A stretch of 64,000 bases of DNA, taken from NCBI GenBank assembly GCA_964518335.1, contig CAZFDT010000016.1:14935-78934 (forward strand), written 5' to 3'. Shown here piece by piece: positions 47,210-54,619 of this stretch. A model generated the notes under the pieces. The model had not been told where the DNA came from, did not search any database, and saw only the letters and a list, made by a program, of their open reading frames with translations. The DNA comes from CAZFDT01 sp964518335. GTDB lineage: Bacteria; Planctomycetota; Phycisphaerae; Phycisphaerales; Phycisphaeraceae. A program made the position numbers and the translations under genes. How positions within the stretch are numbered: the first letter of the stretch is position 1; each line of letters starts with the position of its first letter.

Positions 47210-47221
47210 TGATACAATTCA
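47210..47221. promoter_or_regulatory. operator candidate, site 10
   Basis: TGATACAATTCA lies upstream of the aldo/keto reductase - symporter - lipoprotein transcript. A second palindrome, CGATATATCG, is at 47238-47247. Together they suggest that this transcript also belongs to the regulon. Confidence 0.35.
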
Positions 47222-47258
47222 AAGTATAGCAGAGTCCCGATATATCGATCGTGACCAT

Positions 47259-47640
47259 GCACGCCAGCCTCTCGATCGTCGCTGCCGCCTCGCCATTCTC
47301 GTCGCAGCGATGCTCGCGACTTCTCCATGCTCGGCGACCGATCCTGCCTCGTCGATCAAAGTGATTCTGCTCATCGGTGAGGCATGAGGATCAACTCTTT
47401 TACCGCCGCCAGCTACTACAAGAGTAAGCGTTGCACCAAACCCGTCTTTTCCCAGGTGAGGTCGCCCGGCGACATTGGGGCAATGGATGCTGTCAATGTT
47501 GATCAGCGTGGGACCGGGCATGTTCGCCGGTCTGCGACGCAGTGGGCGGAGTTATCGAGGTGTTGTTCCGCAACATCAGCGGCGAGACCGAAGCTTAAAC
47601 GGTCACGGTCCAGGATGTGCAGGACGTGGCCGCCGGCAGC
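47259..47640. other. intergenic stretch without an intact gene; truncated secretory leader
   Basis: No complete gene is visible. On the plus strand, about 47289-47387 encodes a leader-like sequence (LAILVAAMLATSPCSATDPASS, then IKVILLIGEA) that stops at once; it looks like the signal peptide and first strand of an exported protein, without a clear start codon. The remaining frames look random. I read this as a decayed gene next to the tRNA insertion site. Confidence 0.35.
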
Positions 47641-47643
47641 GCA

Positions 47644-47682
47644 AGAAAGACGCCTCCTAGCGACCTTTGTCACCGGGAGGCG
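47644..47682 (-). terminator. terminator-like hairpin after the tRNA-Gly fragment
   Basis: On the minus strand the stem CGCCTCC/GGAGGCG (arms at 47676-47682 and 47651-47657) is followed by TCTTTCTT. It lies 14 bases beyond the tRNA 3' end and is probably the natural terminator of the original tRNA-Gly gene, which marks this side as the host side of the junction. Confidence 0.55.
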
Positions 47683-47695
47683 CTGCATTCTCGAA

Positions 47696-47737
47696 AGCGG
47701 GCGACCGGATTCGAACCGGCGACGTCCAGCTTGGGAA
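47696..47737 (-). tRNA. 3' half of tRNA-Gly(CCC): attachment-site remnant
   Basis: On the minus strand the sequence runs from anticodon loop TTCCCAA through stem GCTGG, a short variable region, the T arm CCGGTTCGAATCCGG and the acceptor strand CGCCCGC. This matches the 3' half of tRNA-Gly with anticodon CCC; the 5' half is missing because the upstream bases (TTAGTTATCTG...) do not form the D arm or acceptor partner. Integrases of many islands use exactly the anticodon-to-3'-end segment as attB. The fragment would be the duplicate left at the far junction, with the intact gene at the other end of the element beyond 64 kb. Confidence 0.75.
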
Positions 47738-47902
47738 TTAGTTATCTGTTTGGATAACAACAAACGAACACGCGAGTTGTGTCACCCCTGATAAACCCCG
47801 GTACGAAACCTTGCACCTCCGTTTTACATAGGCCCCCTTCTCGGCCCTGCCCCCGGCCGTGCCCCCGGACGTGCCCCCGGCCCTCCCCGGCCCTCCCCCG
47901 GG

Positions 47903-48310
47903 ATGGAGGTCCACCCGCGCGGCGCCGACAACGGTGACGAGCGAGACCGTGTGGTGGATGTTCACGCCCTGCGGCACACCTTCGGCACGCACCTCAGCAA
48001 GGCGGGCGTCACTCCGCGAGTCGCCATGAAAGCCCAGCCAGTAGCCGTTCAGGGCGTTGGCTTCCACGAGCCCAAGCAAGATACCCGCTTCACGATCAGC
48101 GAACTCGTCCGGCGCGAAGTCCTAGCCCGCCTCCTCACACTCAACCACGAACCCTACGCCGAGGAAGTCAAAACCAGCCTGCACGACAAGTAAGAGGGCC
48201 ACAAAGCTGGCACTGGCGGCAAGCGTGGTCGCAAATCCAAGCTTGGGCAGGCCCTTGAGTCACTGGCAAGCAGCCAACCCGAACTGCCCTTTCGGACCAC
48301 CAATGATGAC
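47903..48310 (+). pseudogene. mosaic of integrase, tape-measure and probable methylase fragments
   Basis: Three pieces are joined here. Bases 47903-48027 encode DVHALRHTFGTHLSKAGVTPRVA, the HxLRHT box of a tyrosine recombinase, broken off right after it. Bases about 48028-48075 encode on the minus strand NALNGYWLGF, identical to a segment of the tape-measure protein at 62.9 kb. Bases 48078-48310 encode ELVRREVLARLLTLNHEPYAEEV and, after one stop at 48191, GGKRGRKSKLGQALESL and QPELPF; this resembles the C-terminal tail of Eco57I-type methyltransferases (my recollection, not tested). All are remnants. The C-rich run before them (47830-47900) has imperfect GTGCCCCCGG copies. Confidence 0.6.
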
Positions 48311-48437
48311 TTAAGTATATGATGAGGAATTATTTACGAGAATGGTGAAGGCGATTCGGCAGTTTTGTTTGTTTCGAATATTGCTTTTGTGGCATTCGGA
48401 CGATAGGATGTGGGTGTCTTTCAGAGAGGATTCTCCC

Positions 48438-48893
48438 ATGGCCTTGGCACTGGAACAACCTGTAGCCCCGTCGGAAGAAGACGTGAAGCTGGCCAAGCAA
48501 TCCAGCCGGAGCTTGACGGCGTTGGGTGGTCAGGTAGTGACGTGTCGGATCAAGTCAGGGGAGGGCGAGCCGGTTGAGATCGAACTGCCGATGGCAGCGG
48601 TGCGGATGCTGGCTCAGATGTTGGCGCAGATGGCGGAGGGCAAGGCGGTGATGCTGATGCCCATCAACGCGCAGCTGACCACGCAGCAGGCGGCGGATCT
48701 GCTGGGGGTGTCTCGACCGTTCTTGGTGGAACAGATCAAGCGCGGTCAACTGGCGTTTCAGAAAGTCGGGACGCACCGGCGGATCGCCTTTGCGGACCTG
48801 ATGAGCTACCGACAGAAGATGTCGGCAGAATCGCAGGCGGCAATGGACAGCTTGGCCGCGGAAGCGCAGGAACTGAAACTGGGGTATGAGTGA
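48438..48893 (+). CDS. excisionase-type helix-turn-helix antitoxin
   Basis: About 151 residues. The C-terminal half has LTTQQAADLLGVSRPFLVEQIKRGQLAFQKVGTHRRI, the winged-helix fold of MerR/excisionase-like DNA-binding proteins. The N-terminal half (EIELPMAAVRMLAQMLAQMAEGKAVML) is typical of antitoxins paired with PIN toxins. ATG 48438 follows AGAGAGGATTCTCCC; the longer frame from 48342 includes an unlikely N-terminus. Its stop overlaps the start of the PIN gene (GTGA). It should neutralise the toxin and repress the pair's promoter. Confidence 0.85.
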   Translation: MALALEQPVAPSEEDVKLAKQSSRSLTALGGQVVTCRIKSGEGEPVEIELPMAAVRMLAQMLAQMAEGKAVMLMPINAQLTTQQAADLLGVSRPFLVEQIKRGQLAFQKVGTHRRIAFADLMSYRQKMSAESQAAMDSLAAEAQELKLGYE

Positions 48894-49459
48894 CGACGTT
48901 CACCGCCATCCTTGACGCTTGCGTGTTATATCCAGCCCCGCTGCGGGATCTGCTGGTGCAGTTTGCTGTGGCCGGCCTTTATCGTGCACGGTGGACGGAA
49001 GAGATTCATGACGAGTGGATAGACAGTGTGCTGAAGGATCGAAGCGATCTGACGCGGGAGAGGTTACAGCGTACGCGGGAGTTGATGAACCGGGCGATCC
49101 TTGACAGTGTGGTACGGGATTACGAACAGTTGATTCCTGGGCTGGAATTGCCTGATGCGAACGACCGTCATGTGATGGCGGCGGCGATCAAGTGTGGGGC
49201 ATCGGTGATCGTGACGAACAATCTTAAGGATTTCCCCCTGGAATACGTGGGAAGGTTCGGCATAGAGGCGCAACATCCTGACGACTTCCTGGCCTGTCAG
49301 TTTGATATGGATGTGGCGATCGCCTGTGCGGCGATCAAGGCCGTGCGGCAGCGCCTGAGGACTCCGCCCAAGAGCATTGAAGATTACATCCAGATGATGG
49401 AAAAACTGGGCCTGTCGCAGACTGTCCAACGGTTGAAATCTTTCGAGCAGGTGCTTTGA
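48890..49459 (+). CDS. PIN domain ribonuclease toxin
   Basis: A 189-residue protein with the PIN nuclease signature: first aspartate in AILDACVLYPAPLRD, acidic residues in HDEWIDSV and PDANDRHVMAAAI, and VIVTNNLKDFP. The length of about 190 and the C-terminal extension (PKSIEDYIQMMEKLGL) fit the PIN toxins that are linked to excisionase-type antitoxins. It likely cleaves RNA, inhibiting growth when free. GTG 48890 overlaps the antitoxin stop by four bases, as usual for TA pairs. Confidence 0.85.
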   Translation: MTTFTAILDACVLYPAPLRDLLVQFAVAGLYRARWTEEIHDEWIDSVLKDRSDLTRERLQRTRELMNRAILDSVVRDYEQLIPGLELPDANDRHVMAAAIKCGASVIVTNNLKDFPLEYVGRFGIEAQHPDDFLACQFDMDVAIACAAIKAVRQRLRTPPKSIEDYIQMMEKLGLSQTVQRLKSFEQVL

Positions 49460-49930
49460 AGCTCATGTTGGAGAACGTCTGCGGCTTTTGTCCGTACAGC
49501 GGCAGCAACGCTCGGGTATAGAGTTCGAGCAACATATACTCAGGGTCACGAGCGCGACCAAGGCCTGTCCATCTCGATCCAGACCAATATCGAAGGCCCG
49601 AAGAAGGCGGCGGGCGACGCAGGCTCCGTCGAGCAGCACCCGATACCCTCGATCGTGCGACTGCGGCGATGGTCGTGTTAGGCGTGTTGTCATCTTCGCC
49701 ACCACATGATTGACCTCCGGGCATCCGAACTTGCGGTGGATGTTGTGGGCACGGCTGTGGGCCGCAAGCTGGTTGGCGAACTGGCCATGTTTCCATTTCA
49801 GCAAGATGGTCTGGCGCACTATGCACTGGGCCAGATCACCGAGATCGAGTTGCGCAACGTCTGGCACGAAGACCCCACCATGCGGTCCCTGATTCGACAG
49901 CGGGGCCGAATTGACGCAGTGAGCGAGCGC
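49460..49930. other. stretch with no recognisable gene
   Basis: Several overlapping frames are open on both strands but none has a fold-like or family-like sequence. I see no repeat or RNA. The composition suggests decayed coding DNA between the PIN toxin gene and the XRE remnant. Confidence 0.4.
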
Positions 49931-50050
49931 CAAGACAACCTCTCGCGCCTCGAGAACGACATCAACGCTAACCCCACGATGGAAACGCTGGCTCGGATCG
50001 CCCAGGCGATCGGCGGGACGATCGAGGTCCGCTTCCGCGAGGTGGCGTGA
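49931..50050 (+). pseudogene. C-terminal fragment of an XRE-family antitoxin
   Basis: The frame reads RQDNLSRLENDINANPTMETLARIAQAIGG and ends IEVRF, which is the second half of an XRE helix-turn-helix domain as found in HigA-like antitoxins. The first helices are missing; upstream codons of the same open frame (from ATG 49706) do not resemble the family. It is probably the trace of another toxin-antitoxin gene. Confidence 0.6.
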
Positions 50051-50201
50051 GTCGTGGAGGTCGCACTCGCCACCTCCAGTCGCCGCACAACTACGCTTGA
50101 ACCGGATGAGCCGGTTGTGGTCATGGAAGCTACGTCCCGATCAGCGTAGAATGCACCGATCGGGAATATTTCGGTCAAGACTGGTCGCTCTGGATAAAGT
50201 G

Positions 50202-50215
50202 TTACCGAACGGTAA
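50202..50215. promoter_or_regulatory. HipB operator candidate 1 (TTACCGAACGGTAA)
   Basis: A 14-base sequence with perfect six-base inverted arms, TTACCG/CGGTAA, located 54 bases before the hipB start. It is repeated almost exactly at 50251. Confidence 0.7.
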
Positions 50216-50250
50216 AATATCTTTTGCTTGGCCGGAGGTTAGTCGATATA

Positions 50251-50264
50251 TTACCGAGCGGTAA
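50251..50264. promoter_or_regulatory. HipB operator candidate 2 (TTACCGAGCGGTAA)
   Basis: A second copy of the TTACCG-N2-CGGTAA palindrome, ending four bases before the hipB ATG. The two copies are 49 bases apart, start to start, so two dimers could sit about 4.7 helical turns apart and block the promoter between them. Confidence 0.7.
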
Positions 50265-50268
50265 CGCT

Positions 50269-50508
50269 ATGAAGACCCAAACTCCAACACAACTCGGAGC
50301 GGTGATCCGAACGCGGCGAAAGCAGCTGAAGATCACCCAGAAAGAACTGGCCATGACCTGCGGCACGGGGCTGCGGTTCATCGTCGATCTGGAGAAGGGC
50401 AAGCCCACCTGCCAGATAGGAAAGACACTGCAGGTCCTCCAATCGCTGGGGCTGGCCATCGAGATCACGACCATGGGCGGCCATGAGACGGGGAGCGACA
50501 GGCCATGA
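50269..50508 (+). CDS. hipB: HipB-like XRE antitoxin
   Basis: About 79 residues: QLGAVIRTRRKQLKITQKELAMTCGTGLRFIVDLEKGKPTCQIGKTLQVLQSLGLAIEI forms one XRE helix-turn-helix domain, the standard HipB layout. ATG 50269 sits right after the second palindrome; the longer frame from 50224 reads through the operator and is unlikely. The stop overlaps the hipA start (ATGA). By family it binds HipA and represses its own operon. Confidence 0.9.
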   Translation: MKTQTPTQLGAVIRTRRKQLKITQKELAMTCGTGLRFIVDLEKGKPTCQIGKTLQVLQSLGLAIEITTMGGHETGSDRP

Positions 50509-51755
50509 AACGGCTGAAGGTCTATCTCAATGGCGAACGGGTCGGAACGCTCGACCAAGATGACAGCGGACTGCTTGAGTTCCGTTACGACCCCGAGTGG
50601 ATGGACAGGCCGGACGCCGTACCGGTTTCCCGGTCGCTGCCGCTGCGGAGCGAACCGTTCCGGGGAAAGCACGCACGGCCCTTCTTCGCCGGCATCCTCC
50701 CCGACGAAGGGCCCAGGCAACAGGTCGCCGCCATCCTGGGCATCAGCGAGCGCAACGATTTTGCCATGCTCGAACGCATCGGCGGAGAATGCGCCGGGGC
50801 AGTCAGCCTGTTGCCGGACCAATCGCCGCCTCCGAACGTGGGCGAGAGGGGTGTGCGTGAACTAAGCGAGAAGGAACTGCAAGAGATCGTTGCGGAACTA
50901 CCCCGCCGCCCACTGCTGGCGGGCCACGAAGGGTTGCGGCTTTCGCTGGCCGGAGCGCAGTCGAAACTGCCGGTCCTGATTCAGGACGACGCCGTCGCGC
51001 TGCCACTCGGCAACACGCCCAGCACGCACATCATCAAGCCGGAGCCAGATCGTTTCCCCGGACTGGTGGCCGTCGAAGTGCTCTGCATGACGCTGGCCAA
51101 AGCAGTCGGCCTGAACGTGCCTGCGGTGTCCGTCCGCGTGGCCGGAGACAAACCGTGCATCGTCGTCCAGCGATATGACCGCGCCCTCGGCGAAGATGGC
51201 TCGGTCACGCGCGTTCATCAGGAGGATTTCTGCCAGGCCCTGGGCTTCCCCCCGGAGCGGAAATACCAGCAGGAAGGCGGGCCGCTGCTCCGCGACTGCA
51301 TCGGCCTGCTCCGCGAGTGGTCCACCGTCGCGGCGCTGGACATCCGGGACTTCCTGGATGGCCTGGTCTTCAACGTGCTGATCGGGAATGCCGACGCCCA
51401 CGGCAAGAATTACTCGATCCTCTATCACAAGGGCGACCGACGACTCGCGCCCTTGTATGACCTGGTCTGTACGCTGGCCTGGCCGGAACTGTCCAAGACC
51501 CCGGCCATGAAGATCGGCAAGAGCGATTCCATCGAGAAGATCATGCCCGCGCACTGGCAGGCAATGACCAAAGAAGCCAGCGTGGGTTGGCCTATGCTGC
51601 GCGAACGCATCGAGATTCTCTGCGGCAAGACGCACGACGGGCTGCAGAACGAAGACGTTCTCAGCGCGCCGACCGATGCGGCAATGACCGAGCGCGCGGC
51701 CGAGATCATCAACAAGCGGGCGTCTTGGCTGCTTGAGAGTCTGTCCCGGGCCTAA
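50505..51755 (+). CDS. hipA: HipA-like serine/threonine kinase toxin
   Basis: A 416-residue HipA kinase. An N-terminal subdomain (KVYLNGERVGTLDQD, FFAGILPDEGPRQQVA) is followed by RLSLAGAQSKLPV (the loop that carries the autophosphorylated serine in HipA), the ATP lysine in HIIKPE (K178), the catalytic aspartate in GNADAHGKNYS (D297) and a metal aspartate in APLYDLV (D319). All residues needed for kinase activity appear present. HipA kinases of this type phosphorylate glutamyl-tRNA synthetase or related targets and cause persistence. ATG 50505 overlaps hipB by four bases. Confidence 0.92.
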   Translation: MKRLKVYLNGERVGTLDQDDSGLLEFRYDPEWMDRPDAVPVSRSLPLRSEPFRGKHARPFFAGILPDEGPRQQVAAILGISERNDFAMLERIGGECAGAVSLLPDQSPPPNVGERGVRELSEKELQEIVAELPRRPLLAGHEGLRLSLAGAQSKLPVLIQDDAVALPLGNTPSTHIIKPEPDRFPGLVAVEVLCMTLAKAVGLNVPAVSVRVAGDKPCIVVQRYDRALGEDGSVTRVHQEDFCQALGFPPERKYQQEGGPLLRDCIGLLREWSTVAALDIRDFLDGLVFNVLIGNADAHGKNYSILYHKGDRRLAPLYDLVCTLAWPELSKTPAMKIGKSDSIEKIMPAHWQAMTKEASVGWPMLRERIEILCGKTHDGLQNEDVLSAPTDAAMTERAAEIINKRASWLLESLSRA

Positions 51756-51942
51756 CGTTCCAGACGACCTCATAGGTCGTCACCCGTCGCCCGCAGTGGC
51801 GGCACATGCGGCGGCGAAGCAGACGGCCCCCAGTGGCGGGACGCGTGTAGAGCACGCGGAAGTGTGCGCAGCCGCACCTGGAGCACTCCAGACCGCGCTT
51901 CGCTGGTGGCTTGGGGTTGGTCGCCGGGCTGGACGCCACCAC
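51709..51942 (-). CDS. small NrdR-like zinc-ribbon protein
   Basis: A 77-residue protein. Two cysteine pairs (CSRCGC and CRHCGR) are separated by the basic run TGGRLLRRRM, followed by RVTTYE. This resembles the N-terminal zinc ribbon of NrdR (RRRxCxxCxxRFTTYE). The ATP-cone domain of NrdR is absent. Proteins with this short form are common in planctomycete mobile elements and probably bind DNA. It begins with GTG at 51942 and overlaps the end of hipA by 47 bases on the opposite strand. Confidence 0.6.
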   Translation of the reverse strand: MVASSPATNPKPPAKRGLECSRCGCAHFRVLYTRPATGGRLLRRRMCRHCGRRVTTYEVVWNVRPGTDSQAAKTPAC

Positions 51943-52142
51943 CGCGCGGTTTGCACCCCGTTGTCGGCATCGTGATCAGTGTCGCGACGACTGCCGCTGC
52001 ATTCCTTGAGTGCATCGACGTCCATCTGGGGGTGGCTGCGCAGTTGCATCGTCGCCATCACCGACATCACATGCTTGATCGCTGGCCTATCCCTTGCAAT
52101 CCCCGGGGATCGAGGTAGTCTGCGAACGTCCGGCGTAGGCGT

Positions 52143-52169
52143 GTAAATGCTTTATGTAAAAGCATTTAC
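52143..52169. repeat. 27-base inverted repeat before the recombinase gene
   Basis: GTAAATGCTTT (52143-52153) and AAAGCATTTAC (52159-52169) form perfect eleven-base arms around ATGTA. It ends 36 bases before the serine recombinase ATG. It could be an operator for one of the cassette proteins, a ParB-type centromere site, or part of a recombination site. Confidence 0.65.
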
Positions 52170-52205
52170 TGGCATACAAGCCGCAGGTGCAAGAGGGACC
52201 CAACG

Positions 52206-53699
52206 ATGGATGCGTGGTGGGCAAAGCAAGAGAGTCAGACGCCGGGTGAAGCGCCGCTGCGGGCGGTGGCGTACTATCGCCACTCAGCCGAGATCGGCCA
52301 GGAGAACTCCGTCGAGATTCAGCAGGACAACGTGCGGGCTTTCGCGGCCCGCCACGACATCCAGATCATCAACGAGTTCGCCGACCGCGGCAAGAGCGGC
52401 CTCAACGCCGAAGGCCGGCCCGCCTTCAACGAGATGGTCGAGTGGGTCAAGACGCGCGACGATTTCGTGTTGATCCTGGTGCTGGACGTCAGTCGATGGG
52501 GCCGGTTCCAGGACACCGACCTATCCGCACACTACGAGTCGCTCTGCACCCAGCACGGCAAGCAGGTCATCTACACCAACATCGGTTTCACCCGCGACGA
52601 AGATCGGCTCATCAACCAGTTGCGCAAGAGCATCGATCGTTATCAAAGTGCTGAATACAGTCGCACGCTGAGCAAGAAGGTGTTCGAAGGCGCCGCCAAG
52701 GTCGCCCGACAGGGCTACCGTCCCGGTGGCCCGCCGCCCTACGCATTTCACCGCATGATGCTCGATGAGCGCAAGCAGCCGGATCGCATCCTGCAGCCCG
52801 GTCAACGTAAAGCCATCCAGAACGGGCGCGTGGTGCTGGTGCCCGGCGAACCCGAGCACGTGAACGTGGTGCATGAGGTCTTTGTGCTCTTTGTCGAAAG
52901 ACGCCTCAACGAACGCCAGATCGCCGGCCAGCTCAACGACCGTGGCATCACTTCGCCGGGTGGGCGGCGTTGGAGCGAGGTGTCGGTCCGCCACATCCTC
53001 ACCAACCGCCAGTACACCGGGGCCGTCGTCTATAACCGCACGACCCAGCGGCTCAAGACCAAACGCCGGTCGAATCCGCCCGAGCAGTGGATTATCACGC
53101 CCGAGGCCTACGAACCGATCATCGCCCTCGATCTTTTCGACCAGGCCCAAGCCATCTTTGAGTCGCGCAAGCGGCGATTCAACCGCGACGACATGCTGGC
53201 CCGGCTGCAGGCCATCTATACGCGATACAACATCGTCACATCTCGCTTGATCCAATACGACCGGGAGTGTCCGTCTCCCGACACCTACAAGACCGCCTTC
53301 GGTGGCATCAACGGCGCGTTCCAGGCGATGTTCAACGACGTTCGCCGACGCGTGCGCGACCGGGTATTCGAAACCATCAGCGCTCAGGTCCGGATGGTCG
53401 ATGAGTACGACGATTTCATCGTCATCAACCGGGATTTCACGGTCCTCATCCAACCCTCGGTTCCGATGCTGCGGGGATACGGATCACACTGGACCTTCCG
53501 GCCCGACCACCGCCCCTCGGTCGACATCACGCTTGGGGTGCCGCTTTCCAATGGCGGGGAATACGAGATTCTCGGCTACCTGGCGCTGCCACGTTTATTG
53601 GTGCCCGATCGCTGGGTCCGACTCTCGGCTGATAGCGATGCCCAGATTCAGATGCATGGCCACAGTGGCCTGGACCTGATCCGCGACCTGATCCAATGA
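52206..53699 (+). CDS. large serine recombinase
   Basis: A 497-residue recombinase. The resolvase domain has RAVAYYRHSAE with likely catalytic serine S27, NSVEIQQDNVRAFA, DRGKSGLNAEGRPAFNEM and LDVSRWGR. The recombinase domain follows (GYRPGGPPPYAFHRM, VHEVFVLFVERRLNERQIAGQLNDRGI, SVRHILTNRQYTGAVVYNR). There is no cysteine zinc ribbon; instead the C-terminal part has SRLIQYDRECPSPDTYKTAFGG, similar to the LPSxxTYxRRFGS motif in zinc-free recombinases such as those of Wolbachia prophages. ATG 52206 is behind AGAGGGA. Its stop overlaps the first ParB-like gene by four bases. Confidence 0.9.
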   Translation: MDAWWAKQESQTPGEAPLRAVAYYRHSAEIGQENSVEIQQDNVRAFAARHDIQIINEFADRGKSGLNAEGRPAFNEMVEWVKTRDDFVLILVLDVSRWGRFQDTDLSAHYESLCTQHGKQVIYTNIGFTRDEDRLINQLRKSIDRYQSAEYSRTLSKKVFEGAAKVARQGYRPGGPPPYAFHRMMLDERKQPDRILQPGQRKAIQNGRVVLVPGEPEHVNVVHEVFVLFVERRLNERQIAGQLNDRGITSPGGRRWSEVSVRHILTNRQYTGAVVYNRTTQRLKTKRRSNPPEQWIITPEAYEPIIALDLFDQAQAIFESRKRRFNRDDMLARLQAIYTRYNIVTSRLIQYDRECPSPDTYKTAFGGINGAFQAMFNDVRRRVRDRVFETISAQVRMVDEYDDFIVINRDFTVLIQPSVPMLRGYGSHWTFRPDHRPSVDITLGVPLSNGGEYEILGYLALPRLLVPDRWVRLSADSDAQIQMHGHSGLDLIRDLIQ

Positions 53700-54592
53700 A
53701 AGGCAATCCGATGGACGGACTAGCGATTCGACGCATGGCCGATCGGGACTACCAGATGATCCCGGTGGACCAGATCCACGTGGTCAACCCGCGCAACCGC
53801 GACCGCGCGCAGTTTCAGGAGAATGTGCGAAGCATCAATGACGTGGGGCTCTACAAGCCCATTCTCGTCAACAAGCGCAACCTCGCGGCGACCGGCAAGT
53901 ACGACCTCGTCTGCGGCCAGGGCCGACTGGAGGCGCACATCGAGCTGGGCAAGACGCACATCGCCGCGGACGTGATGGACGTCGATGTACGGCAGGCGCA
54001 CCTCATGACGCTGGGCGAAAACATCGCCCGCACGCCGCCCCAAACGATTGAGTATGCCCGCGCCTTGAAGGAGATGCGAGATCACGGCATGTCGTGGCGG
54101 GAGTTGAGCGCCATCGCCGGCAAGACGGAAAACTATCTCAAAGACTACATCCAGATGATCGAGCAAGGGGAAGAGCGCCTCATCAAGGGCGTGGAAGAAG
54201 GGACGTTCTCGCTGAACTTTGCGATTCGCGTCGCCCAAAGCCCCGAGCGGTCCATCCAACACCTGCTGATGGATGCTTTCGACAACGGTGTCGTCACCCC
54301 GCGCAACCTGCCACGCGTGCGAAAGATCATCGAGGACCGCCTCTCCAAGGGCAAAATGCTGAACTCCAAGAAGCCTGACCAGACCTACACCGTCGATGCG
54401 CTCAAGCGCGATATCCGCAAGATCACCCGCGAGAAGGAAGCCTTCGTGTATCAGGCCGGGCAGCGCGAGAATCGGCTGATGTCGATCCTTGTGTCCCTCG
54501 CCAAGCTCAAAGAAGACTCGACATTCGTGCGCATGCTCACCGAGGCCGGACTCGCCGACCCGCCCAAGCTCAAAGGTGAATACGTCGTATGA
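53696..54592 (+). CDS. ParB-like protein with RepB-type C-terminal region (cassette gene 2)
   Basis: A 298-residue protein. The ParB/Srx-type N-terminal domain is MIPVDQIHVVNPRNRDRAQFQENVRSINDVGLYKPILVNKR, with GQGRLEAHIELG in the position of the GERRxxA motif and LGENIARTPPQTIEYARALKEM. A helix-turn-helix follows (SWRELSAIAGKTENYLKDYIQMI). The C-terminal half is helical and charged. This fits RepB-like plasmid partition proteins, yet no ParA ATPase is nearby. ATG overlaps the recombinase stop (ATGA), which argues that it works with the recombinase rather than in partition. Confidence 0.82.
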   Translation: MKGNPMDGLAIRRMADRDYQMIPVDQIHVVNPRNRDRAQFQENVRSINDVGLYKPILVNKRNLAATGKYDLVCGQGRLEAHIELGKTHIAADVMDVDVRQAHLMTLGENIARTPPQTIEYARALKEMRDHGMSWRELSAIAGKTENYLKDYIQMIEQGEERLIKGVEEGTFSLNFAIRVAQSPERSIQHLLMDAFDNGVVTPRNLPRVRKIIEDRLSKGKMLNSKKPDQTYTVDALKRDIRKITREKEAFVYQAGQRENRLMSILVSLAKLKEDSTFVRMLTEAGLADPPKLKGEYVV

Positions 54593-54619
54593 CCCTCGCC
54601 CTGCTTTTAAAGGAACCTG

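Noticed and set aside
47384..47791. A 135-codon plus-strand frame across the tRNA fragment
   Set aside because: It runs through the tRNA-Gly 3' half and its terminator hairpin and has no protein-like features.
47830..47900. C-rich run with GTGCCCCCGG copies as a possible functional tandem repeat
   Set aside because: Copies are few and imperfect; it reads as low-complexity tail sequence of a decayed integrase-region gene.
49463..49933. Minus-strand 156-codon frame after the PIN toxin
   Set aside because: No family resemblance, no ribosome binding site, and it overlaps the XRE remnant on the other strand.
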